Virus record (IMG/VR): IMGVR_UViG_3300047487_000176
Span: 1-55,115 of that record
DNA length: 55,115 bases
Source: a virus
Direction: 5' to 3' (one strand)
The position numbers and the translations under genes were made by a program. Shown piece after piece: positions 47,793 to 55,115 of the stretch. The notes beneath the pieces were generated by a model. That model was not told where the DNA came from. It did not search any database and was given only the letters and a program-made list of their open reading frames with translations. Within the stretch, counting starts at the first letter, position 1, and every line of letters starts with the position of its first letter.

Positions 47793-48439
47793 CGGTAGCC
47801 GGCCCACCCGGAGGCCGCCAAGAGCGTGTCGAACGTCTGCGGCACCGGCAGCACCTGCGAGTAGCCGGTGACCACGGGCTGCCGCATCTCGTACCAGTGT
47901 GCGACCAAGAGCGCAATCGCCTGCCGGAGGATCGGTGGCGTCGAGGCGCCGGAGGGGCCGTAGCCGGCCGTCCACTGCACGACCACGCTGTTCTCGTCGC
48001 CACGAACCGCCGGCCAAACGCCGTTGTAGTTCGGGTAGATGCGGCCCGGCGTCGTGTAGCGGTCGACCTGAAAGTCGCCGGCGGCGCTCGAAAGCGAAAG
48101 ATTCTGCCCTGCCTCGTTGCGGTAGGTGACCGTCACGGTCTCCGGCTGCATCGGCGGGCGGGGCAGAATGAGTTCCCACAGCGGGAACACGTCATAGCGG
48201 GCTTGCCAGACCTGCGTGATGACGCTGATGTCGAGGATGTCCTCGACGTACTGCCTCGCGGCCGTGATGTACGTCTGGACGAGAGCGTCGGAGGTGTCGT
48301 CGTCGATCCTGCACTGCGCCTTCGCCTCGGCGAGGCTCAACGGCTCGACCACGGGCGGCGTGGCTTGATACAGGCTCCGGTACGGCGTGATGCCGATCGT
48401 CGGTGACCTTGGCTCGCCGTAGACGATGGTGACGTTCAT
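47789..48439 (-). CDS. Head-tail connector, phiE125 gp8/gp6-like
   Basis: 216 residues. VEPLSLAEAKAQCRIDDDTSDALVQTYITAARQYVEDILDISVITQVW contains the typical helix pair LSLAEAKxxxRID...DxxxxxYIxAARxxxE of gp6-like connector proteins. A beta-rich second half (VTVTYRNEAGQNLSL; VVVQWTAGYG) and a C-terminal LRQAIALLVAHWYE helix follow, as in phiE125 gp8. It forms the ring below the portal. Confidence 0.85.
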   Translation of the reverse strand: MNVTIVYGEPRSPTIGITPYRSLYQATPPVVEPLSLAEAKAQCRIDDDTSDALVQTYITAARQYVEDILDISVITQVWQARYDVFPLWELILPRPPMQPETVTVTYRNEAGQNLSLSSAAGDFQVDRYTTPGRIYPNYNGVWPAVRGDENSVVVQWTAGYGPSGASTPPILRQAIALLVAHWYEMRQPVVTGYSQVLPVPQTFDTLLAASGWAGYR

Positions 48440-48639
48440 TTCTTCGGCTTCCTGCGGTGCTGCTCGACGGCCCGCTCGAGCGGAGGATCGGTCGCGTCCG
48501 CGGTCTCAACCTCTGGCGGAGCAGGCCGGACCTCCTCGATCAAGCCGCGGGCGGCTAGGACGCGGGCCATCCCGTCGCCCCAGTCGAACTCTTGGCCTTC
48601 CTTGTAGTTCGCGAAGTTCTTCTTGATCCGCACTCTCAT
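48436..48639 (-). CDS. Small protein, unknown, in the connector region
   Basis: 67 residues. The ATG overlaps the glycosyltransferase stop as ATGA. A basic strand RVRIKKNFANYKEGQEFDWGDGMARVLAARGLIEEV is followed by an acidic, proline-rich tail. Such short proteins between capsid and connector genes often occur in HK97-type clusters; no function known. Confidence 0.55.
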   Translation of the reverse strand: MRVRIKKNFANYKEGQEFDWGDGMARVLAARGLIEEVRPAPPEVETADATDPPLERAVEQHRRKPKK

Positions 48640-49364
48640 GCCACGAATCCCCACGCGCCGTCCGGCGCCTGCTGGCCGCTGTTCCAATACTCGGTCGTGT
48701 GCTGCTGAATCTTGCCGCCTTCGGTGGTGCGGCTGGGCCATGTGATCATCAGTTCGGCGTGGCCGACGCTGACGTGCGTCGCGATGCCCAGCGTGTTGCC
48801 GGCGGACTCCCATGCGCGCCAGAATGCGATGTCCTCATCGACGTGGCCGCCCGTGAACTCGCCCTGCTCGTTGGCTTTCGCCAAGAACCACGGCTTGGGC
48901 GTCTTCTTGAGCGCCGAGCACCGCAGGAACGTGCAGCCGAAGTGCGCTGTCGCGACCCGCTGGACGGGCTTCTTGAACCAGTCCTCGTCGACCGTCGTCT
49001 GCTGCTCCGGCGTCACGCCCGGCAGGGCGAACATCACCGCGTTCGCCTCCCGCTTCGTCTGGAGCGGAGCGATCGCGTCCACGCCCGAGTGCATCAGGAG
49101 TGCGAGCAGCGCCTCGATCGTCTTCGACGTGAAGATCGTGTCGTAGTCGAAAGTGAGGATCACGTCGTGGTTGTCCACGACGGTTTCCATCGAGCGCTGG
49201 AGGCATTGGCCCCAGAACGCCCCGGTGTACTTGATCGGCGAGATGCGATGCGGCGCGAGAGCCTGCGCGACGCAGAAGAAGTTGTCCGTGAAGCCGAGGC
49301 GTGGCGTGCTCATCAGAGCAGCCACTTTGACCTCGGCTTCCACGTTGCCGATACGCAGTAGCAT
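48636..49364 (-). CDS. Glycosyltransferase-like protein in the head operon
   Basis: 242 residues from the ATG at 49364, 7 nt after AAGGAG; the frame is open 18 codons further. VILTFDYDTIFTSKTIEALLALLMHSG carries the strand-DxD-helix of GT-A transferases, KREANAVMF follows, and HVDEDIAFWRAWESAGNTLGIATHVSVGHAELM looks like the acceptor-side E-D-x-x-x-x-x-R segment. Position between capsid/decoration genes and the connector is odd for a glycan enzyme. It may glycosylate the capsid or decoration protein. Confidence 0.7.
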   Translation of the reverse strand: MLLRIGNVEAEVKVAALMSTPRLGFTDNFFCVAQALAPHRISPIKYTGAFWGQCLQRSMETVVDNHDVILTFDYDTIFTSKTIEALLALLMHSGVDAIAPLQTKREANAVMFALPGVTPEQQTTVDEDWFKKPVQRVATAHFGCTFLRCSALKKTPKPWFLAKANEQGEFTGGHVDEDIAFWRAWESAGNTLGIATHVSVGHAELMITWPSRTTEGGKIQQHTTEYWNSGQQAPDGAWGFVA

Positions 49365-49439
49365 GGAGTGCTCCTTGGAAGGAGCGGGGGCGCCTCCATG
49401 CGCCTGCTCGGCCGTCATGGCCGTCCCGCTGTACGGGAA

Positions 49440-49877
49440 TCAGCCCTTGACCCACTTGGCGACGTTGACCTCGGTCTCGGTCGACGGGAACTCCTCGCCT
49501 CGCGACAGGAGCGCCACGACGCTGACCGCGGCGGTCACGTCGGGGGTCACCGTCACGCGGAGATACCGCTTCCGAGCCTTGCAGTCGACGTCCATCTTGA
49601 CGATGGAGCCGACCGAGGTGCTCACCGCCGCCATCGTGAAGCCGCTCGCGCCGTCCTTCACGAAGGCCGCGACGTCGCTGTAGGACGAGTTGTCGTCGGA
49701 CTCCTCGACCTTCAGGACGCTCGCGAACGACGTGCCGGTGGAGGGCGCCTTCGACACGACCACGGAGGCGTAGTCATAGTTCCGGCGGTCGACGACCATC
49801 GTGGTGGTGGCGGTCGAGCCGACGGTGACCGGGCCGCTCGTGTGGCCGACGACCTTGAGGTTCTGGCTGTGGATCAT
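49440..49877 (-). CDS. Probable capsid decoration or head protein
   Basis: 145 residues. Beta-rich: TSGPVTVGSTATTTMVVDRRNYDYASVVV, SFASVLKVEESDDNSSYSDVAAF, RKRYLRVTVTPDV. It follows the major capsid gene directly, where decoration or head-stabilising proteins commonly map. A short gap with a weak ribosome site separates it from the glycosyltransferase. Confidence 0.55.
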   Translation of the reverse strand: MIHSQNLKVVGHTSGPVTVGSTATTTMVVDRRNYDYASVVVSKAPSTGTSFASVLKVEESDDNSSYSDVAAFVKDGASGFTMAAVSTSVGSIVKMDVDCKARKRYLRVTVTPDVTAAVSVVALLSRGEEFPSTETEVNVAKWVKG

Positions 49878-49896
49878 CTCTGACGTGCTCCTGTTA

Positions 49897-51261
49897 TCAC
49901 GAGGCCGCGGACTTGAGGGCCACCACCGGGCCGACCTCGCTGGTCGATCCGAGGGAGTGGTGGTTCACGTCGAACCGCATCGTCCCTTGCAGGAGGAGTT
50001 GGTCCGTCGTGGCGTAGACCTGATCGTAGAGCCGGACGCTGAAGTCACGCCGGCGGGCGTAGATGCTCGACAGGCTCATGTTGCCGAAGAGCACCTTGAT
50101 CTTGCTGACGTCCGCACCCAGCGTGCTGTTCATCACATGCACGAGCGTGACGGGGTAGCCGAGGAACGTGTCGACCGTTCCAGCCTGCACGTTCTCGACG
50201 GTGTTGCCACCGGCGGCGTACTTCAGGCGGGCGATCGACGCGGCGTAGCCGGCCGGAGACACGTACCACCGAGCACCGGCCCTCGCGTAGATCGGCAACT
50301 TGCCCATCGCGGCGAGGAAGTCCTCGAGGTCGAGGGTCTCGAAGCCGGTGTTGCCAGCGATGGCACCCACAACCGAGGCGGTGTGCGTGCCGTCGTTGAT
50401 CTTGTCAACGATGCCGTGGATGCCACCGTAGGTTCCGAGCGTCCCGTCACCGAGCCAGCCGCAGAGGTCGATCTTGTAGGCGAGGCTCTGGGCGAACTCG
50501 GTGGCAACTGCATCGGCCAATCCCACCACGCCCTGCGAGTCTTCGACCAACTCGGTAGACATCCTGCAACCGACCGCGAGTTTGCGGGCCACGAGCGACA
50601 CGTTGCCGTAGGTCGGCTCGCTCTCGGTCACGGCCGAGCCTTCGCCGACGAAGTAGGCGGTCGTGCCGGTGAGCCGCTTGGGGATGACCAGCGTGTCGCG
50701 GGTCATCGAGATGTTCTCGCACGCCGGCGGGAGCGTCCCGTAGGACTCGACCAGACGGATCACGCGATTGGCGAACTCGTCGGGGACGAGCGCTCCGCCG
50801 GAGGCGTTGCTGTTTTCGCCCATCGCACGGCTCTCGACGCCGTGATCCTTGCACCACCGGAGGTCTTCGGAGTTCTTGAAGATGTGCGCCCGGAGCCACC
50901 GGCCGCAGCGGTAGGCGCTCTCGACGGCGTCGGGGCCGTCACCGAAGGCACGCAGGGAGGTGTGATGCGGGAGGCTGGCCCGAATCTCGACCTTCTTCTG
51001 CTCCTCGGCGCGAGCCTCGGTCTCGGCGGGCGTCACGACGGGGGCGGGGGCCGCCTTCTCGATGACCTCGCGGAGTTCCTTCTCCTTCTCGGCGAGCCGA
51101 CGCTCGAAGCCGATCTGGGCGGTCAGTTCGCTGGCCTGAGCGCCGAGCGCGACGAACTCCTGATTGTCCTCGGCCGAGCGATCCTCGATCTTGCCGAGTT
51201 CGGCCATGCGAGCGGCGACCGCGGCGGCCCGGTCCTGCAACTTCTTGAGATTCGACGCCAT
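49897..51261 (-). CDS. Major capsid protein, HK97 family
   Basis: 454 residues from the ATG at 51261, after AAGGAG; an in-frame start 10 codons upstream is less favoured. Residues 1-95 form the coiled delta domain (KKLQDRAAAVAARMAEL...), probably removed by the protease. The fold signature follows: GGALVPDEFANRVIRLVESYGTLPPAC, DTLVIPKRLTG, AYFVGEGSAVTESEPTYGNVSLVARKLA, MSTELVEDS and a later RWYVSPAGYAAS; FLGYPVTLVHVMNS and MRFDVNHHSLG near the end. It builds the icosahedral shell. Confidence 0.94.
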   Translation of the reverse strand: MASNLKKLQDRAAAVAARMAELGKIEDRSAEDNQEFVALGAQASELTAQIGFERRLAEKEKELREVIEKAAPAPVVTPAETEARAEEQKKVEIRASLPHHTSLRAFGDGPDAVESAYRCGRWLRAHIFKNSEDLRWCKDHGVESRAMGENSNASGGALVPDEFANRVIRLVESYGTLPPACENISMTRDTLVIPKRLTGTTAYFVGEGSAVTESEPTYGNVSLVARKLAVGCRMSTELVEDSQGVVGLADAVATEFAQSLAYKIDLCGWLGDGTLGTYGGIHGIVDKINDGTHTASVVGAIAGNTGFETLDLEDFLAAMGKLPIYARAGARWYVSPAGYAASIARLKYAAGGNTVENVQAGTVDTFLGYPVTLVHVMNSTLGADVSKIKVLFGNMSLSSIYARRRDFSVRLYDQVYATTDQLLLQGTMRFDVNHHSLGSTSEVGPVVALKSAAS

Positions 51262-51413
51262 GATTGGCCTGCTCCTTGTTGAGCCGGCCATACGCGACGA
51301 TGCGACGGCCGGCGGGTGTTCCCGCTAGCGCGCCGCAGGCGTGAATCCTCACGTCGCTCGCACTGACCATCGCGACATCCATCGCGATGCTTGTATCTAC
51401 TTGTAGGTTAACA
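51262..51413 (-). promoter_or_regulatory. Gap between protease and capsid genes, possible promoter
   Basis: 152 nt, one of the larger minus-strand gaps in the structural block. On the minus strand TTGATG lies near 51417 and a TAGATA stretch near 51395, at a poor distance. CATCGCGATG, a palindrome, is near 51377-51386 and a TCGCGATG word is repeated. A regulatory site that boosts capsid expression would suit the location, but no clean promoter is seen. Confidence 0.3.
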
Positions 51414-53468
51414 TCAACCGTCGGTGTCGTGCAACTTAGTCCAGAGCAGAGCCTCCTGAAGCGCGGCCAACTTGGCCGCTGCATCAGTCGCATCGACGTC
51501 CACGACCGGCTCCGGCTGCTGCACCTGCTCGACCTGCTGCTCGACCTCGGCGACCGCAGGCTCCGACCGCTCTGCTTCGCGTTTCATCTGCGCCACCTTT
51601 CGTGCTGACCACACTTGCCCGGCGTTTCCGCCCCACAGTTCCCACGCCACAAACCCCGGCTTTTCAGCACCCGGCGTGTCCCAGCCGGGCGACTTGCTCG
51701 CCGATTCGTGGCGTGCGAACCACGCATTCATCTCGCGGACGTGGTCCGGCGTGAGTTCCTCGCGGCGTGCGATCTTATTCGCCCTCGCGACCGTCTCCGG
51801 CTTGAGGCCGTCGCCGGACTTGCCCTCCTCGTGGAGGCGGAGTCCACGGCGGGCCGCGGCGGCCATGCCGGCCGTCGGCTTCAGGTCGACTTCTCGCTCC
51901 TCGACGTCCGCCTCGACGCTCCGCTCCTTCGACGACTTCGGGTGGTCGGCCGGCAGGAGGTCGTTGTCGGTGACGTACTTCGCGTCCTGCGGCCTGCCGT
52001 TTCGCAGGAGGTACAGGTAGGCGTTCACGCGGGCCATCGCCCACGCGCCGCGGCTCACGCCCGGCCGGTGGCTGGTCGAATACGCCCCGGCGCCTCGCCG
52101 GTAGACCGCGAGCAACTGCCCGAGCGTCGTCCGAGACCACGACGGCTTCTCGTCCTCACGCATGGCTTCGTTGTGGTCGCGGACCTTGTTCTGGAGGCCG
52201 GCTCGAACCGCCTGCGACACGGCGATCCGGCCACTCGCGTTCTTCGCCGATCCCTCTTTGTTCTTGTCGCTGCCGGCGATCCGGTCCTTCTCCGGGGCGG
52301 GCGTCGACTGGGACTTGTCGCCGGCGGCACGGTCCTCTTCGTCGTCCTCGTCTGGCTCCGGCTGGTCGGTCTTCGTGAGTTCCGAGACCATCACGGCGAC
52401 CATGTAGTCTTCAGGCTCGCCGTCGTCGAACGGCGTCACCACGGCCAGCGGCGCCTCCGGCGTCGCCGTCATGCCTTGGATCGAGCCTTCACGCATGACG
52501 TGCTCGACGCGGCCGATGCTGCCGTCCCACGCGACGAAGTCGCCTTCGGAGAGTTCGTTCGGGGCGGCGCGATCCTCGGCCGTTCCAGATTCTGGAATCT
52601 GGAATGCAGCCTCCGGCGTCCGAACTTCGCTCTCTCGCTGTGCGAGAGAGCGACGCTGCACCCACTTCTCGCCGCCGTCGCCGCCGGCCAGCATCCACTC
52701 GACCCACGCCGGCGAGCCGGACCAGCCGACGGAACGGACCTCGTGGCACCGCTGATGCGTGCCGGCGAGGAACTCGACCTCCTCGACGGAGAGAACCTCG
52801 CGCTCCGCGATGCGTTCGGCGACCGCGACGAGCCGCTCGTCGAAGTCACCACGCGACTTGGCGGCCCGCAGACCCTTCCGAGCCGCGTTCGCCATCGTCT
52901 GATTCGGCCGGAAAGCGTCGCCGAGGGCCATTTCGATCGCCCGACGGCTCACGACCACGCTGGACGCCTCGTAGGCAGGCCGAACGACTGGTCCGACGTC
53001 GTCGAGCAGTGAGATCGAGCGGATTTCTCGCCGGCGGATGCCTCGTTCGTCCGTGCTCCACGAGTCTCCGCCGCTCCGAGACACTGCGAACGCGAAACTC
53101 GACCCGGTGACGTACCCGCCGGAGACCAATTCGACGACCTCGTCGGCCGTTTTCGTCTTCGGAGGCATCATTTCGTAGCGCAGGCCGTAGGGATCGGCCT
53201 TCAGGCGGAGCGAACCGTTCGCGGAACGCGCCAAAAGCATATTTTTGTCGTGGTTGAACACGCCGACGACGTCGGGATTCGTCTTCAGGACGTCATCGAA
53301 CGCCCGCGGGTGGATGGTCTCGATGAAACCACCCAAATCTCTCGAAGGCGACTGGAATACGGCCGCATACCCGACAATCACGGGCCGCTTTTCGCCGCCG
53401 TCGACCTCGCGGTACTCGATCGCCGTGTCGGATGCGGTGATCCGGCGCTCAATTTCGTTCGCGGACAT
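51414..53468 (-). CDS. Prohead protease fused to repeated C-terminal domains
   Basis: 684 residues, about three times the usual protease length. Residues 15-175 are the S78-type prohead protease: VIVGYAAVFQSPS, VVGVFNHDKNMLLAR with H73, GGYVTGSSFAFAV with S123/S124 and REIRSISLLDDVGPVVRPAY. Two diverged copies of one domain follow at 191-278 (MANAARKGLRAAKS...WVEWMLAGG) and 532-631 (MAAAARRGLRLHEE...VAWELWGGN). Between them lies a third domain at about 425-525 with RRGAGAYSTSHRPGVSRGAW. The end is a Q/E-rich coil. The protease matures the head. The extra parts may be scaffold or packaged. Confidence 0.85.
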   Translation of the reverse strand: MSANEIERRITASDTAIEYREVDGGEKRPVIVGYAAVFQSPSRDLGGFIETIHPRAFDDVLKTNPDVVGVFNHDKNMLLARSANGSLRLKADPYGLRYEMMPPKTKTADEVVELVSGGYVTGSSFAFAVSRSGGDSWSTDERGIRRREIRSISLLDDVGPVVRPAYEASSVVVSRRAIEMALGDAFRPNQTMANAARKGLRAAKSRGDFDERLVAVAERIAEREVLSVEEVEFLAGTHQRCHEVRSVGWSGSPAWVEWMLAGGDGGEKWVQRRSLAQRESEVRTPEAAFQIPESGTAEDRAAPNELSEGDFVAWDGSIGRVEHVMREGSIQGMTATPEAPLAVVTPFDDGEPEDYMVAVMVSELTKTDQPEPDEDDEEDRAAGDKSQSTPAPEKDRIAGSDKNKEGSAKNASGRIAVSQAVRAGLQNKVRDHNEAMREDEKPSWSRTTLGQLLAVYRRGAGAYSTSHRPGVSRGAWAMARVNAYLYLLRNGRPQDAKYVTDNDLLPADHPKSSKERSVEADVEEREVDLKPTAGMAAAARRGLRLHEEGKSGDGLKPETVARANKIARREELTPDHVREMNAWFARHESASKSPGWDTPGAEKPGFVAWELWGGNAGQVWSARKVAQMKREAERSEPAVAEVEQQVEQVQQPEPVVDVDATDAAAKLAALQEALLWTKLHDTDG

Positions 53469-55101
53469 CGTTCTCCTCCTCGAAATGAGCCTCGAACCAG
53501 CGATCGGTGACCGTTTCGTAGGGTTTTCCGCTGCGATGACAGTCCAAAAGCAGGTCTTTCGAGCGCTCTAGCCACGATACCACGAACGAGTCAATGTCTC
53601 GACCAGTAGCATTTGCTGCGTCGAGTAACTCTTCACGCAGTTTCTCCTCGACTTGGCCGAACCATTGCGTGATTTTCTCCGCTTTCGACCGGCGGGCGAG
53701 GATTCCGTCGGCTTCGACGGCTGCGATGCGTCGGAGAGTCGTGCGGAAAAGTGCTTCGGATGCGTCGATGGATCGGTCGGCCTCGGCTTCCGCTGGCGGT
53801 TGGTCGCCGTCTTGCTGCTCTGGAGGCTGCTCCTCGGCCGGGAGGCTGGTCGGAGGGGCTTGGGGCGGCTGGCCGTTCGGTGTCTCAAGGGTGAATGCGT
53901 CCAGAAGTTGCATATTGACCTGCACGAACCGCTTCTTGCCGAGGTCGCCGGGGAGCGGGTTGTAGCCGATCTCCGCCCGGTACTCGTCGACATCGAGGGC
54001 GCCCGTGTTGAACGCCTCGCGGAGGTACGTTGAGCGGGCCGCGTAGTCGCCGGCCATGAGCGAGTTCATATCGAACCCGACGAAGTACGTCTTGTCGTCC
54101 ACCACGAGGTCGCGACGGCACGCCAACTCCCACCGCCGGCACCACGGCATGATGCTGAACGTCTTGTAGTCGATCGCCGCCTGCTCCACCGTGCTGTAGC
54201 GGACATTCGACAGGTCGCCGACCAGATGGGGAGGCACCCGGTATGCCCGGCAGACCTCCTCCAACTGGAAGCGCCGTGTGGACACAAGTTCCGCGTCTGC
54301 GTTGTTGACCGGATCGTCCTTCTTCTTGAAGCCGAACGGCATCACGACGGTCTTGAACGCTCGCTCCGGCCCGCGATGTGCCTCGTCCCACTGCTGGCGG
54401 AACCGCTGGAGAGCCTCCGGCTTGTGGGGCTGGTCGGTCTCGATGTACGTGCCGACCTTGGCTCCGTTGCCGAAGAACGCGCTCGAGTGCAGTTCCGTCG
54501 CCCGAGCGAGGGCGATCGCGTCCTTCGACAGGGCCGTTGGCACGTACCCTCGAACGCCGTCCGATGACATCCACCGCAGGTGAAAAATCTCGTCCTGCCG
54601 GTACTCCGTCGGCTGCGGGTTCGGGTCGGTCACCGTCGCCGGCTCGCGGTAGTAGTACCGCAGTTTGCCGTTCTCGAGCCGCTTCACCTCCATCCGCGAC
54701 GGGTGGAGCGGGATCAACTCGTCCACGGCGCCGCGGCGGATGCTGCCCTTGATGTGGGCGTAGGCGTTCCCCCACAAGAGAAGCCACGACTGCATGAGTT
54801 CCTTGAACTCAAAACTCGTCATCCACGAGTTGGGCTGGTAGGCCAGAATCTCGTGGAGCGGCTGGTCGTCGGCGATCTCCTTGCCGCCGCCGGGGAGCCG
54901 TCGGTACAGGTTCGTCGGCATCGCCGCGATCGACTCCGACAGGAGCCGGACGCAGGCCAGCACGGCCGTGCATTCAAGCGCCGTCTCAGGCGAGACGTGG
55001 ACGCCGGCGGCCGTCTTCCGCGACTCCGCGATCTCCTCGAAGACCCGTGACAGGCTCTGCGACCGCAGCGACAAGAGGCCCGTGTACGGCGCTTCGTCCA
55101 T
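53449..55101 (-). CDS. Portal protein, HK97 gp3-like
   Basis: 550 residues. TALECTAVLACVRLLSESIAAMPTNLYRR near residue 40-68 is the family's N-terminal helix set, followed by HEILAYQPNSWMTSFEFKELMQSWLLLWGNAYAHI, DEIFHLRWMSSDGVRGY, FFGNGAKVGTYI, FQLEEVCRAYRVPPHLVGDLSNVRYSTVEQ and FDMNSLMAGDYAARSTYLREAFNTGALDVDEYR, all in the standard order. A C-terminal Q/E/P-rich linker (PPEQQDGDQPPAE) and helical end extend it beyond the usual 400-430 residues. It forms the packaging channel and head-tail vertex. The 20-nt overlap with the protease couples the two genes. Confidence 0.95.
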   Translation of the reverse strand: MDEAPYTGLLSLRSQSLSRVFEEIAESRKTAAGVHVSPETALECTAVLACVRLLSESIAAMPTNLYRRLPGGGKEIADDQPLHEILAYQPNSWMTSFEFKELMQSWLLLWGNAYAHIKGSIRRGAVDELIPLHPSRMEVKRLENGKLRYYYREPATVTDPNPQPTEYRQDEIFHLRWMSSDGVRGYVPTALSKDAIALARATELHSSAFFGNGAKVGTYIETDQPHKPEALQRFRQQWDEAHRGPERAFKTVVMPFGFKKKDDPVNNADAELVSTRRFQLEEVCRAYRVPPHLVGDLSNVRYSTVEQAAIDYKTFSIMPWCRRWELACRRDLVVDDKTYFVGFDMNSLMAGDYAARSTYLREAFNTGALDVDEYRAEIGYNPLPGDLGKKRFVQVNMQLLDAFTLETPNGQPPQAPPTSLPAEEQPPEQQDGDQPPAEAEADRSIDASEALFRTTLRRIAAVEADGILARRSKAEKITQWFGQVEEKLREELLDAANATGRDIDSFVVSWLERSKDLLLDCHRSGKPYETVTDRWFEAHFEEENDVRERN

Positions 55102-55102
55102 G

Positions 55103-55115
55103 TCAGAACACCATC
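55103..55115 (-). CDS. Last codons of an upstream gene, probably terminase large subunit
   Basis: Only 13 nt remain. The minus strand gives a TGA stop at 55105-55103, one base before the portal ATG. In HK97-type gene order the large terminase precedes the portal, but the residues visible (ending V-F) cannot prove it. Confidence 0.3.

Noticed and set aside
49801-51282. 493-codon open frame on the plus strand
   Set aside because: Antisense of the major capsid gene; low-complexity sequence with histidine and arginine excess and no ribosome site.

Overview
The window is a near-complete slice of a double-stranded DNA tailed phage or prophage with a long-tail, HK97-type virion plan. It is GC-rich and tightly packed. 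Almost all genes are on the minus strand; only 16.2-19.2 kb reads on the plus strand. The window cuts a glycosyltransferase at its left edge and stops at the portal gene at its right edge, so the terminase should lie just outside. A tyrosine integrase and a divergent regulatory region suggest a temperate element. The host cannot be read from the sequence. CsrA, AAGGAG-type ribosome sites and a GDP-mannose pathway fit a Gram-negative-type bacterium; a planctomycete is possible but unproven.

Reading the minus strand from right to left, the virion module comes first (55.1-36.1 kb). It holds the portal, a large prohead protease fusion, major capsid protein, a probable decoration protein, a glycosyltransferase, connector and head-tail adaptor genes, three tandem tail-tube-like genes, a tail chaperone pair with a GGGAAAC slippery site, a 1445-residue tape measure and distal tail genes. 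Next is a fibre and cargo region (36.0-19.3 kb). Two fibre cassettes, each a small adaptor-like gene followed by a repeat-rich fibre, bracket a cargo of enzymes: glycosyltransferase, methyltransferase, HExxH protein, acyltransferase, acyl carrier protein, KAS III, short-chain reductase, Rieske oxygenase, phosphoesterase and dNMP kinase. Gmd and GDP-fucose-synthase-like genes follow at 21.2-19.3 kb.

The plus-strand block (16.2-19.2 kb) holds the integrase, small accessory genes and an AT-rich repeat tract that is a candidate attachment site. Left of the divergent promoter region comes the minus-strand replication module (16.0-8.1 kb): a DNA-binding protein, SNF2-type helicase, two conserved unknowns, a DUF3223-like protein, primase-polymerase and UvrD-like helicase. 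An accessory arm of small genes (8.1-1 kb) follows, with csrA, a 27-residue membrane peptide, a secreted trypsin-like protease, an acetyltransferase, a VRR-NUC nuclease, a DegT aminotransferase and two glycosyltransferases.

The most notable content is the sugar and acyl chemistry. Gmd can feed the DegT aminotransferase or the fucose synthase. The acyltransferase, ACP, KAS III, reductase and Rieske genes form one overlapped run that could build and attach an unusual acyl group. Several glycosyltransferases, one inside the head operon, could place the product on the virion or on a host surface glycan. This pathway is inferred from gene families and gene order only.
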